Source of the DNA: Cyclobacteriaceae bacterium
GTDB taxonomy: Bacteria > Bacteroidota > Bacteroidia > Cytophagales > Cyclobacteriaceae
Assembly (NCBI GenBank): GCA_024644875.1
Contig: JAHEGY010000010.1
Location: 1 to 59,502 of the forward strand
DNA length: 59,502 bases
Direction of reading: 5' to 3'
Below the pieces are notes generated by a model. It was not told the origin of the DNA and did no database searches. It saw only the letters and a list, made by a program, of their open reading frames with translations. A program made the position numbers and the translations under genes. Of this stretch, positions 18,253 to 26,327 are shown piece by piece; position 1 is the stretch's first letter; each line of letters opens with the position of its first letter.

Positions 18253-19035
18253 ATGGATATACCGATTTTCCAGGTAGATGCATTTCATCATGAATTATTC
18301 AAAGGCAATCCCGCTGCAGTATGCCCTTTGAAAAAATGGTTGCCTGATGAAATAATGCAATCCATCGCAATGGAGAATAATTTATCAGAAACTGCCTTTG
18401 TCGTTGAAGTAGATACCGGATATGAGATTAGATGGTTCACTCCCCTTAGTGAGGTTGACCTTTGCGGGCATGCAACGCTGGCCACTGCACACGTGCTCTT
18501 CAACCACCTGGATTTTGAAGGTGACTCCATAGCGTTTTTTTCGGCCAGCGGTAATCTTTTTGTGAGACAGGGAAAAGAGGGACTGATATATCTGGATTTT
18601 CCGGCCCAAAAACCTCTTTTAGTAAAGAATGAGGAAATATATGAAGAAGCAATGGGATTGAAACCAAAATCCGCCTTAAAAGGGAAGAAACTGATGCTTG
18701 TTTATGAGAATGAGGAGGATGTGATTAATTTAAGACCTGATTTTCAACAGCTAATAAAATTGAATGATATTGGCGTAATCGCCACTGCACCGGGCAATGA
18801 TTTTGATTTTGTGTCACGTTTTTTTGCTCCGGCAGTCGGCATTGATGAAGATCCAGTTACGGGTTCAGCTCATACCCACCTTATACCTTACTGGTCGGAG
18901 ATGTTAAACAAGAAGTTTCTGAGGGCCTGGCAGTGCTCTGGAAGAGGAGGGATATTACTTTGTGAAAATCACGATGACCGGGTCCTTATTGGAGGAAAGG
19001 CAATTACCTATATGAATGGATATATACATATATAG
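18253..19035 (+). CDS. PhzF-family isomerase-like protein
   Basis: 260 aa. The family signature is complete: QVDAFHHELFKGNPAAV at the N terminus, the catalytic glutamate E46 in NNLSETAFV, DLCGHATLATAHVLF, and the second-half motif DPVTGSAHTHLIPYW. PhzF enzymes isomerise a dihydroanthranilate in phenazine producers, but most bacterial homologues (the YddE group) have unknown substrates and there are no phz genes here. It lies 73 bp before fabI, which has its own promoter. Confidence 0.9.
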   Translation: MDIPIFQVDAFHHELFKGNPAAVCPLKKWLPDEIMQSIAMENNLSETAFVVEVDTGYEIRWFTPLSEVDLCGHATLATAHVLFNHLDFEGDSIAFFSASGNLFVRQGKEGLIYLDFPAQKPLLVKNEEIYEEAMGLKPKSALKGKKLMLVYENEEDVINLRPDFQQLIKLNDIGVIATAPGNDFDFVSRFFAPAVGIDEDPVTGSAHTHLIPYWSEMLNKKFLRAWQCSGRGGILLCENHDDRVLIGGKAITYMNGYIHI

Positions 19036-19057
19036 GCCTTTAAGTCTTTTAAAAATG

Positions 19058-19088
19058 TTTTATTAACAAGAATATATTCATACATTTG
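19058..19088 (+). promoter_or_regulatory. Promoter of fabI
   Basis: TTTTA at 19058-19062, an 18 nt spacer, then TACATTTG at 19081-19088. The -7 is a perfect TAnnTTTG match and lies about 20 nt before the fabI ATG at 19109. Confidence 0.6.
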
Positions 19089-19108
19089 CACACTAAAATT
19101 TTGAATAC

Positions 19109-19927
19109 ATGGCATTTAATCTTCTAAAAGGTAAGAAAGGAATCATTTTTGGGGCCCTTGATGAAAAGTCGATCGCCTGGAAAGCGGCACTTAAAGCTTA
19201 TGAAGAAGGGGCTTCTATTGTTCTTACAAATGCACCTATAGCCCTCAGGATGGGGACGATACATGAACTTTCAGAAAAGACCGGAAATGCTCCGGTGATT
19301 GGGGCCGATGCTACTTCACTTGAAGACCTGGAAAACCTGTATAAATCAGCCGTGGAAAATTTTGGTGGTGGAATTGATTTTATCCTTCATTCCATTGGAA
19401 TGAGCCCAAATGTACGAAAGGGGCGTAGTTATGGAGACCTTAACTATGAATGGATGATAAAAGCGCTGGATGTTTCCGCTATTTCATTTCATAAACTTAT
19501 GCAGGTAGCAGAGAAAATGGACATCATGAATGAATGGGGATCAATAGTTGGATTATCCTATATTGCTGCACAAAGAACTTTCCCCGACTATTCGGATATG
19601 GCCCAGGCAAAAGCCATGCTTGAGTCCATCGCCAGAAGTTATGGATATCGATTTGGAAAATCGAAACACGTACGGGTAAATACCATTTCACAATCTCCCA
19701 CGGTCACTACCGCAGGATCCGGCGTGGGAGGCTTTGATACCTTTTTAGACTATTCTGAAAAAATGTCACCCCTTGGAAATGCTACAGCTGAGGAATGTGC
19801 CAATTATATCATTGCTTTGTTTTCGGATCTTACCCGCAAAGTGACCATGCAGAATTTAATGCATGATGGTGGATTCTCTTCCAGTGGTATGACAGAAGAA
19901 TTAATCCAGGACTTAAAGAAAAAGTAA
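19109..19927 (+). CDS. fabI: Enoyl-[acyl-carrier-protein] reductase (NADH), FabI type
   Basis: Reduces trans-2-enoyl-ACP in the last step of each fatty acid elongation cycle. It is a short-chain dehydrogenase with the FabI-type nucleotide loop GALDEKSIAWKAA. The catalytic set Y151 / Y161 / K168 is spaced exactly as in E. coli FabI (LSY...DYSDMAQAK). The SQSPTVTTAGSGV region corresponds to the substrate-binding loop. At 272 aa it is normal. ispE follows after 13 bp on the same strand. Confidence 0.96.
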   Translation: MAFNLLKGKKGIIFGALDEKSIAWKAALKAYEEGASIVLTNAPIALRMGTIHELSEKTGNAPVIGADATSLEDLENLYKSAVENFGGGIDFILHSIGMSPNVRKGRSYGDLNYEWMIKALDVSAISFHKLMQVAEKMDIMNEWGSIVGLSYIAAQRTFPDYSDMAQAKAMLESIARSYGYRFGKSKHVRVNTISQSPTVTTAGSGVGGFDTFLDYSEKMSPLGNATAEECANYIIALFSDLTRKVTMQNLMHDGGFSSSGMTEELIQDLKKK

Positions 19928-19940
19928 TTAACGGAAGAAA

Positions 19941-20753
19941 ATGATATCTTTTCCGAATGCCAAGATCAATCTGGGGTTGAACATAATTGAGAAAAGAAGC
20001 GATGGATATCACAATATTACTTCCTGTTTCTATCCTGTCCCCATAAATGATGTTCTTGAGATTAATTTATCAGATAAGCTTGATTTCCAAGTAAGCGGCA
20101 CCCCTATTCCTGGGAATAAAAATGAAAACCTGGTTATTAAAGCATATAAATTCCTGAAAAAGGATTTTAACCTGTCCAACGTAGCCATACACCTCCATAA
20201 GAATATACCCATGGAGGCCGGATTGGGAGGAGGATCCTCCGATGGGGCCTTTGCATTAAAAATGCTGAATGAGTTCTTTGACCTTTATCTGGATGATAGT
20301 GTCCTGGAAGATTATGCTGGTCTGCTGGGCAGTGACTGTCCTTTTTTTATTTATAATGAACCCATGCTGGTAGGGGGTCGGGGAGAAGAGATGAATGCCA
20401 TCAAAGTGGATCTAAAGGGATATTATATCTGTATTTTAAAACCTCAACTTTCAATATCCACGAAGGACGCGTACCAGGGGGTTAAGCCTGCCAAACCAGA
20501 GCACGCAATACAGTCAATTATTATATCCAAACCGGTGATTGAATGGAAAAATTTTTTAAAAAATGACTTTGAAGCATCAATGCTTGAAAAATATCCTGAA
20601 TTATCGAGGTTGAAAACGAGTTTATATGAAATGGGGGCAGAATATGCATCATTAACCGGTTCCGGGTCTGCAATATATGGGCTTTTCAGTATCAAGCCAA
20701 TACTGAATAAAGATATTACACAAAATTATTTCTACTGGGTTGGCAGCCTGTAG
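19941..20753 (+). CDS. ispE: 4-diphosphocytidyl-2-C-methyl-D-erythritol kinase
   Basis: GHMP kinase of the non-mevalonate isoprenoid pathway. The N terminus FPNAKINLGLNIIEKRSDGY is family-typical. The ATP loop PMEAGLGGGSSDGA and the C-terminal ASLTGSGSAIYGLF are present. The length of 270 aa is slightly short but complete. Its last 22 bp overlap the 3' end of the convergent EamA transporter gene. It is probably co-transcribed with fabI. Confidence 0.95.
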   Translation: MISFPNAKINLGLNIIEKRSDGYHNITSCFYPVPINDVLEINLSDKLDFQVSGTPIPGNKNENLVIKAYKFLKKDFNLSNVAIHLHKNIPMEAGLGGGSSDGAFALKMLNEFFDLYLDDSVLEDYAGLLGSDCPFFIYNEPMLVGGRGEEMNAIKVDLKGYYICILKPQLSISTKDAYQGVKPAKPEHAIQSIIISKPVIEWKNFLKNDFEASMLEKYPELSRLKTSLYEMGAEYASLTGSGSAIYGLFSIKPILNKDITQNYFYWVGSL

Positions 20754-21658
20754 CGATCCTTTTTTATTTTATTCTTGTTTGTCCAAACCCGAATTAAGGG
20801 ATACAGAATAACTGAAAATAGTATGACCAGTGTGCCAAGGTAGAACCCGGAATTCATTCTCTCTTTTTCTCCGAAGATCAGGTATGCCAGGATAATCCCA
20901 TAAACGGGCTCCATATTAATACTCAAATTCACAATGAATGCAGAGATTCTTTTCATTAATTCAATGGAAACAGTAAAGGGATATACTGTACATGCAATGG
21001 CCAGGATAAGCAGATAGCCCCAGTCCGAAATTGAAGGAATCCCTATCTGAGCAATGTTTCCAGATGTCAATAAGTAATAAAAAGGAATTATAAGGCCTGA
21101 CAGTAAACTGGCCCCTGCCATTTCATAAAAGGAGATGGTGTGATGGTTATGGGAATGGGTGAACCTGGAATTTATGACTGTAAATACTGAAGCCAATATT
21201 GCTGATGCCAATGCCAGTAATAAACCCAGTGCATGATTAAACTCAAAATGAAATATCAGATACAATCCTGCAATTACAATCAGGCCAAAGAAGACCTCCA
21301 ATAACTTTATTTGCCTTCGGTTGACCAGGGGTTCGATCAAGCTTGTCCAAAATGATGTTGTAGCCATTCCTGCGAGACAGACAGAAGCATTTGACACCCT
21401 GGCTGATCCAAAAAACAGGATCCAATGTGCGGCAATTATAAAACCTGTCCCAAGAAATCTGATCAGGTACTTTCGTGAAACCTTTAATGGGAGCTTCCTG
21501 TATCTTATAATGATCAGCAATCCAAAAGCTGCCAGAAAGGTTCTGTAAAATACCAATTCAAGAGGTGGCACATATATCAATAGTCCTAATATGGCCGTAA
21601 ACCCCCATAAGATTATAATAAAATGAAGTTGAATATAATCCCTGATTGAAGCACTCAC
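20732..21658 (-). CDS. EamA/DMT-superfamily transporter
   Basis: 308 aa integral membrane protein with about ten hydrophobic helices in two EamA repeats; the second repeat begins near residue 150 (GLLLALASAILASVFTVINS). The conserved glycine-rich ends of the repeats (NMEPVYGIILAYLIFGEKER) are typical of DMT carriers. The substrate is unknown; members export amino acids, nucleotides or drugs. It is the last gene of tgt-lptG-eamA, overlapping the permease gene by 4 bp. Confidence 0.85.
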   Translation of the reverse strand: MSASIRDYIQLHFIIILWGFTAILGLLIYVPPLELVFYRTFLAAFGLLIIIRYRKLPLKVSRKYLIRFLGTGFIIAAHWILFFGSARVSNASVCLAGMATTSFWTSLIEPLVNRRQIKLLEVFFGLIVIAGLYLIFHFEFNHALGLLLALASAILASVFTVINSRFTHSHNHHTISFYEMAGASLLSGLIIPFYYLLTSGNIAQIGIPSISDWGYLLILAIACTVYPFTVSIELMKRISAFIVNLSINMEPVYGIILAYLIFGEKERMNSGFYLGTLVILFSVILYPLIRVWTNKNKIKKDRYRLPTQ

Positions 21659-22734
21659 CGTGGCACTGTTTTGTAAATGAGAAAACCTATGGCGGAAAAA
21701 ATTATATTGGGCACCCAGATAGCCAGTGCGGGGTGCATACCTCCTGCCTCAGCTAATGTTTTGCTGAACCAGAAAAATAGAATGTAGATGAATGATATCA
21801 GAAACCCAAGTGCAATTTGAAATCCTGTACCGCCTCGCGCTTTTCTGGCAGAGACAAACAATCCAATAAAAGTCAACAAAATCACTGTGAAGGGGGACGC
21901 ATATCTAGTGTATTTCTCAACCTCATATACGATAACATCATCTGCCCCACGGGATTTTAAGAGCCTGATGTGGCTGTTTAATTCATTGATTGTGAGGGTT
22001 TCAAACAATCGCCAGTCATTTTCAAAATCTTTAGGAGTTATATTCAGGACAGTGTCCAGGTATTTACCCTTTGAATATAATTCTTCGAGACCATTAAATT
22101 TTCTTCTTTCCCAGGTCTTAAGTTCCCAGGATTGTGTTTCTTCCTTCCATTCAATACGTTGCGACGACAATTTCTCATGCAACTGATGGTCGGAAATTGT
22201 TTCAAGGGTGAATTTATATCCGATCTTAGATTGGTTATTATAACTCTCTAGGTAGAAATACGTTTCGGGCCCTATCTTAATATGTATGTCGCGGTCACTG
22301 AAATGGTAAGGGTTTTCAAAATACTGTATCTCAAATGCTATCCTGTCTTTATTGGAATCAGGGATTAGCCAGCCGGTTAAATAAAAGTTCAGTAAGGCTA
22401 TGATCATGCCACTCATCAGATAGGAAACCATTAAGCGTTTAAAACTAACGCCAGAACTCAATAGTGCAATAATTTCAGAATGACCTGCCATTTTTGCGGT
22501 GACAAAAACCACAGCGATGAAGGTTGTGATGGGGGTGATCATATTCCCCACATACGGGAAAAAATCAAGCATATATTCTACCACATCTAAAAAAGACAGG
22601 TTATGCTTGATGATCTTATCATTTTTTTCAGTAATCTGGATTACTCCAATTACTGATAGCAGGATAGCGACCACGAAAAAATATGCGCTAAGGACTTTCT
22701 TAATGATAAATTTATCTACAATCCTGATCATCAC
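21655..22734 (-). CDS. LptF/LptG-family permease (LPS export ABC transporter)
   Basis: Inner-membrane permease of the Lpt system that extracts LPS to the outer membrane with LptB, LptC and the bridge. 359 aa, with three N-terminal and three C-terminal membrane helices flanking a periplasmic beta-jellyroll domain (roughly residues 125-265). The N terminus VDKFIIKKVLSAYFFVVAIL and the motif MAGHSEIIALLSSGVSFKRL are signatures of the family. Whether it is LptF or LptG cannot be decided from sequence alone; only one is in this window. The start lies 3 bp after the tgt stop. Confidence 0.92.
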   Translation of the reverse strand: MMIRIVDKFIIKKVLSAYFFVVAILLSVIGVIQITEKNDKIIKHNLSFLDVVEYMLDFFPYVGNMITPITTFIAVVFVTAKMAGHSEIIALLSSGVSFKRLMVSYLMSGMIIALLNFYLTGWLIPDSNKDRIAFEIQYFENPYHFSDRDIHIKIGPETYFYLESYNNQSKIGYKFTLETISDHQLHEKLSSQRIEWKEETQSWELKTWERRKFNGLEELYSKGKYLDTVLNITPKDFENDWRLFETLTINELNSHIRLLKSRGADDVIVYEVEKYTRYASPFTVILLTFIGLFVSARKARGGTGFQIALGFLISFIYILFFWFSKTLAEAGGMHPALAIWVPNIIFSAIGFLIYKTVPR

Positions 22735-22737
22735 ACT

Positions 22738-23868
22738 CTACAGTCTCTGTGAAACTTTCTGCACCATTTTGTTCTTCCAATCTGTAAAATCACCCTTTTC
22801 AATATGTTTTCGGGCTTGTCTGACCAGCCAAAGGTATAACGAAAGATTTTGTAAACTGGCGATCTGGGCACCTAAAATTTCTTTACTAAGTACCAAATGC
22901 CTCAAATAGGCTTTCGAATAGTAATTGCTCACATATCCATCCATTTCCGGGTCCAGCGCTGAAAAATCATTTTTCCATTTCTCATTACGAATATTAATTA
23001 TTCCCTCAGTTGTGAATAGCATACCATTTCTGGCATTTCTAGTCGGCATTACGCAGTCAAACATATCGATTCCCAAAGAAATGCACTCAAGAATATTTTC
23101 AGGTGTTCCAACACCCATAAGATATCTTGGTTTGTCTTTGGGTAATATGTCACTCACAAGATCAGTCATAGCATACATTTCTTCCGCAGGCTCTCCTACT
23201 GATAATCCCCCGATTGCATAGCCATCCCGCTCGAAAGAAATAATAGTCTCTGCAGATATCCTTCTTAGGTCAGCGTACACACTTCCCTGCACAATAGGGA
23301 ATAAAGATTGCCTGAATCCATACCTTTCAGAAGTCCTGTCAAAATGATCACAACATCTTTTCAACCAGCGATGTGTCATGTCCATGGAATCTATGGCATA
23401 TGAATATTCGCATGGATACGGCGTGCATTCATCAAATGCCATGATAATATCCGCACCTATTTCCCTTTGTATATCGATGGCTATTTCCGGGGTCAAGCTG
23501 TGTGTTGATCCATCAATATGGTTTCTGAATGTAACGCCGGATTCATTGATTTTTCTGTTCTCGGCGAGCGAATACACCTGGTATCCTCCACTGTCAGTCA
23601 ATATGGGTCTATCCCAGTTAATGAATTTATGCAAACCCCCGGCTTTACTCAGAATTTCTGTTCCGGGGCGGAGATACAAATGATATGTATTGCCCAAAAT
23701 AATCTCTGCCTCAATATCTTGCACAAGCTCCCGTTGATGTACAGCTTTTACCGTACCCGCCGTACCGACAGGCATAAAAATAGGTGTATTTATGACTCCT
23801 CTTTCCGTAAAAAATTGCCCTGTACGGGCTTTTGATTTAGGGTCAACTTTCTTAATCTTGTATATCAT
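22738..23868 (-). CDS. tgt: tRNA-guanine(34) transglycosylase lacking the zinc-binding cysteines
   Basis: Exchanges G34 for a queuine precursor in tRNAs for Asp, Asn, His and Tyr. I place the start at ATG 23868 (MIYKIKKVDPKSKARTGQF, 376 aa); the frame stays open 14 codons further upstream, but that region overlaps the promoter. The general base is D92 (ILTDSGGYQ) and the nucleophile D271 (MFDCVMPTRNARNG). The bacterial zinc site CxCxxC, expected just before the YSKAYLRHL segment, is absent: the region (about residues 306-319) reads LDPEMDGYVSNYYS and has no cysteine. From memory, this is the usual state in Bacteroidota. It is the first gene of an operon with an LptF/G permease. Confidence 0.95.
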   Translation of the reverse strand: MIYKIKKVDPKSKARTGQFFTERGVINTPIFMPVGTAGTVKAVHQRELVQDIEAEIILGNTYHLYLRPGTEILSKAGGLHKFINWDRPILTDSGGYQVYSLAENRKINESGVTFRNHIDGSTHSLTPEIAIDIQREIGADIIMAFDECTPYPCEYSYAIDSMDMTHRWLKRCCDHFDRTSERYGFRQSLFPIVQGSVYADLRRISAETIISFERDGYAIGGLSVGEPAEEMYAMTDLVSDILPKDKPRYLMGVGTPENILECISLGIDMFDCVMPTRNARNGMLFTTEGIINIRNEKWKNDFSALDPEMDGYVSNYYSKAYLRHLVLSKEILGAQIASLQNLSLYLWLVRQARKHIEKGDFTDWKNKMVQKVSQRL

Positions 23869-23888
23869 CCGGGAGAAATAATTTAACA

Positions 23889-23896
23889 CAAAAATA
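23889..23896 (-). promoter_or_regulatory. Candidate -7 element of tgt (TATTTTTG)
   Basis: The minus strand reads TATTTTTG, a perfect TAnnTTTG match ending 20 nt before the preferred tgt ATG. It supports the internal start at 23868, because the longer frame would begin upstream of the transcription start. Confidence 0.45.
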
Positions 23897-23931
23897 TATT
23901 TTATCCCCAACTAAATTCGAAAATATAAGAT

Positions 23932-23939
23932 TATCTTTG
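23932..23939 (+). promoter_or_regulatory. Candidate -7 element of the glycosyltransferase-sigma-rsmG-dnaE run (TATCTTTG)
   Basis: TATCTTTG matches TAnnTTTG and ends 30 nt before the ATG at 23970. No clear -33 box is seen at 17-23 nt. It is divergent from the tgt promoter. Confidence 0.4.
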
Positions 23940-23969
23940 ATCATTCAATCAGGATGATTTTTCTCTAAA

Positions 23970-25082
23970 ATGGTTTTAGAAATCTTATTTATTACATTTT
24001 GCCTTTCCTCTTTTGTAGCCATTTTGCTGAACATACTTTCCCTGTTTAAGCTATCAAAATATAAATCCAAAGAGCATATCCTTGACATTGAGGACAAGCC
24101 AGTATCGATCGTAGTGTGTGCACATAATGAAATTGAAAACCTCAAGGTTCTTGTTCCAAAGTTACTGGCCCAGGCGTACGTTGATTTTGAGGTAATAATA
24201 GTCGATGACCGGTCTACTGACGGTAGCTATGAATATCTGTTAGAAGAACAGTCAAAGCATGCGAACATGAAAATGGTACGAGTTGAGTGGACTCCTGAAC
24301 ATGTAAATGAAAAAAAGTATGCCTTAACTTTAGGGATAAAGGGTGCAAAGAATGATCTTCTGGTCTTTACCGATGCGGATTGTGAACCCATATCCTATAA
24401 TTGGTTGAAGAAAATGGTGAGTCAGTTCAATGGTAAAACTGACTTCGTACTGGGATTTTCGTATTACCGGGAACATCCCGGTTTCCTGAATAAATTCATA
24501 AGGCATGAAACATTGCAAACAGCATTGTTATATGTTACTATGGCCCTGCTTGGGATACCCTATATGGGTGTCGGAAGAAACATCGGATACAAAAGATCCT
24601 TCTTTTTATCCAGGAAAGGATTTAATAAAATATTAAAAGTAACAGGAGGGGATGATGATCTGTTCGTTAATCGCTACTCCACATCAAAAAACACAACGGT
24701 CGTTCTTGATCCGGAAAGTGTGATATTATCAGAACCTAAGAATAAACTGGGTGAATTGATAACCCAGAAAATCCGGCATATATCCGTTAGTAAGTTATAT
24801 AAATTCAAACATAAGCTCCTTATCGGCCTGATCTCGATCAGTAAGATATTATTTTGGATTACCGGTTTGTCTTTGATCATATTAACATACAAAATCTATT
24901 GGACAGTCGGCCTTTTTTCTATCCAGTTGTTGTTATTATTAAGTGTCTATGATAGATTCACAAAAATCCTGAAAGTTAAATATGAGATTTGGAGTTTGTG
25001 GTTTATGGATTTTGTGTATATTTCATACTTGATATTATTTTCACTAAGGGCATTTACAGCTAGGAAAGTCAGATGGTATTAG
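23970..25082 (+). CDS. Membrane-bound family 2 glycosyltransferase
   Basis: 370 aa. There is one N-terminal membrane helix (residues 2-25), then a GT-A catalytic domain starting VSIVVCAHNE (46-54), with VIIVDDRSTDGS near 76-86 and the metal-binding DAD at 135-137 (FTDADCEP). A GGDDD acceptor motif follows, then two to three C-terminal membrane helices (~285-360). The layout suggests transfer to a lipid-linked acceptor at the inner face of the inner membrane. The sugar is unknown. Its 3' end overlaps the sigma factor gene by 10 bp, which links it to housekeeping genes and not to a polysaccharide cluster. Confidence 0.88.
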   Translation: MVLEILFITFCLSSFVAILLNILSLFKLSKYKSKEHILDIEDKPVSIVVCAHNEIENLKVLVPKLLAQAYVDFEVIIVDDRSTDGSYEYLLEEQSKHANMKMVRVEWTPEHVNEKKYALTLGIKGAKNDLLVFTDADCEPISYNWLKKMVSQFNGKTDFVLGFSYYREHPGFLNKFIRHETLQTALLYVTMALLGIPYMGVGRNIGYKRSFFLSRKGFNKILKVTGGDDDLFVNRYSTSKNTTVVLDPESVILSEPKNKLGELITQKIRHISVSKLYKFKHKLLIGLISISKILFWITGLSLIILTYKIYWTVGLFSIQLLLLLSVYDRFTKILKVKYEIWSLWFMDFVYISYLILFSLRAFTARKVRWY

Positions 25083-25681
25083 GCAAAGAGTTTTCAGATA
25101 AGGCGATTGAAGATTTTAAATTGATCGACCGGGCTATCATGAAAAATGATGAGACCGCCTATGCTGAATTAATGAAAAGATATAAAAAACCGGTTTATCA
25201 TATGATCCTGAAAATGGTACGTAATGTTGATGATGCCGAAGATCTTACCATTGAAGCTTTTGCCAAGGCATTTAAAAACCTGCACCGGTTTAAGAAAGAT
25301 TATACCTTCAGTACATGGTTGTTCCGTATTGCAACAAATAATTCCATTGATTTTATCAGGAAGAAAAAGCTGGAAACGCTGAGCCTGGATTCATCATATA
25401 AAGATGATGATGGTGAAACGATCAGCATTGATGTTCAGGATAAAGATCTTAATCCTCAGGAAGTAGCGATAAAAAAGCAAAAAATTGGGCTGATCCGCGA
25501 TTTTGTGACAAAATTGCCGCCAAAATATCAGCGTTTAGTAAAGTTGAGATATTTTGAAGAGCTCTCCTATGAGGAGATCGCGACTGAACTTGAAGCTCCT
25601 TTAGGTACTGTAAAAGCACAGTTACATCGTGCCAGGGAGTTGCTTTATGATATTGTGAAAGGGAAAGAACGTCATATATAG
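25073..25681 (+). CDS. Sigma-70 family (ECF-like) RNA polymerase sigma factor
   Basis: 202 aa. Region 2 (residues ~24-95) has DDAEDLTIEAFAKAFKNL and the -10-recognising FSTWLFRIATNNSIDFIRKK. Region 4 (~140-192) has LPPKYQRLVKLRYFEELSYE followed by the helix-turn-helix IATELEAPLGTVKAQLHRA. There is no region 1 or 3, as in ECF sigma factors. No anti-sigma (FecR or zinc-type) gene adjoins it; its neighbours are a glycosyltransferase and rsmG, so it may be controlled at expression level or by a distant partner. Confidence 0.92.
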   Translation: MVLGKEFSDKAIEDFKLIDRAIMKNDETAYAELMKRYKKPVYHMILKMVRNVDDAEDLTIEAFAKAFKNLHRFKKDYTFSTWLFRIATNNSIDFIRKKKLETLSLDSSYKDDDGETISIDVQDKDLNPQEVAIKKQKIGLIRDFVTKLPPKYQRLVKLRYFEELSYEEIATELEAPLGTVKAQLHRARELLYDIVKGKERHI

Positions 25682-25688
25682 TAATAAA

Positions 25689-26324
25689 TTGGACAACCCT
25701 GAGCTGGTATTTAAATACTTCCCAGAATTATCTGATCGGCAGACAGATCTTATCAATAAGTTGGGTTCCCTCTATAACTCGTGGAACCGGAGGATTAACC
25801 TCATTTCAAGAAAAGATATCGAATCTCTTTACGAGCGGCACATACTTCATTCCATGGCTATAGCCAGATTTATTGAATTTAAAGCCGGATCGAAAGTGCT
25901 GGACGTTGGCACTGGTGGTGGTTTCCCGGGCATACCACTCGCCATTTGTTTTCCGGATGTGGAATTTACTTTACTGGACTCCATAGGGAAGAAAGTTAGA
26001 GTGGTTGAAAATATACATCAGGAATTGAATTTAAAAAATGTTACAACCAGATGTGAACGGGTAGAAAATCTGACAGAGAAATTTGATTTTATAACGGCCA
26101 GGGCGGTTACGAAAATTACTCCATTCTATTCTTGGACAAAATCAAAAATTATTTCCAGTTTTACAAATGAAATACCGAACGGGATCCTGTATTTGAAAGG
26201 AGGGGATTTGGTCGAGGAGCTAAGTACTTTGAAAGTGCCTTACAGACTAATTGAATTGAAGGATTTTTTCAAGGAGTCTTTTTTTGATACTAAAAAACTG
26301 ATCTATATACCTTTTGTGAAATAA
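25689..26324 (+). CDS. rsmG: 16S rRNA (guanine(527)-N7)-methyltransferase
   Basis: SAM-dependent methyltransferase acting on G527 of 16S rRNA in the 530 loop. 211 aa. The SAM loop LDVGTGGGFPG is at residues 71-81, preceded by NSWNRRINLISRKD and followed by the RAV motif (TARAVTKITPF). The start is TTG at 25689; there is no ATG upstream of the conserved region in frame, and 7 bp separate it from the sigma factor stop. dnaE follows after 3 bp. Confidence 0.94.
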   Translation: MDNPELVFKYFPELSDRQTDLINKLGSLYNSWNRRINLISRKDIESLYERHILHSMAIARFIEFKAGSKVLDVGTGGGFPGIPLAICFPDVEFTLLDSIGKKVRVVENIHQELNLKNVTTRCERVENLTEKFDFITARAVTKITPFYSWTKSKIISSFTNEIPNGILYLKGGDLVEELSTLKVPYRLIELKDFFKESFFDTKKLIYIPFVK

Positions 26325-26327
26325 AAT

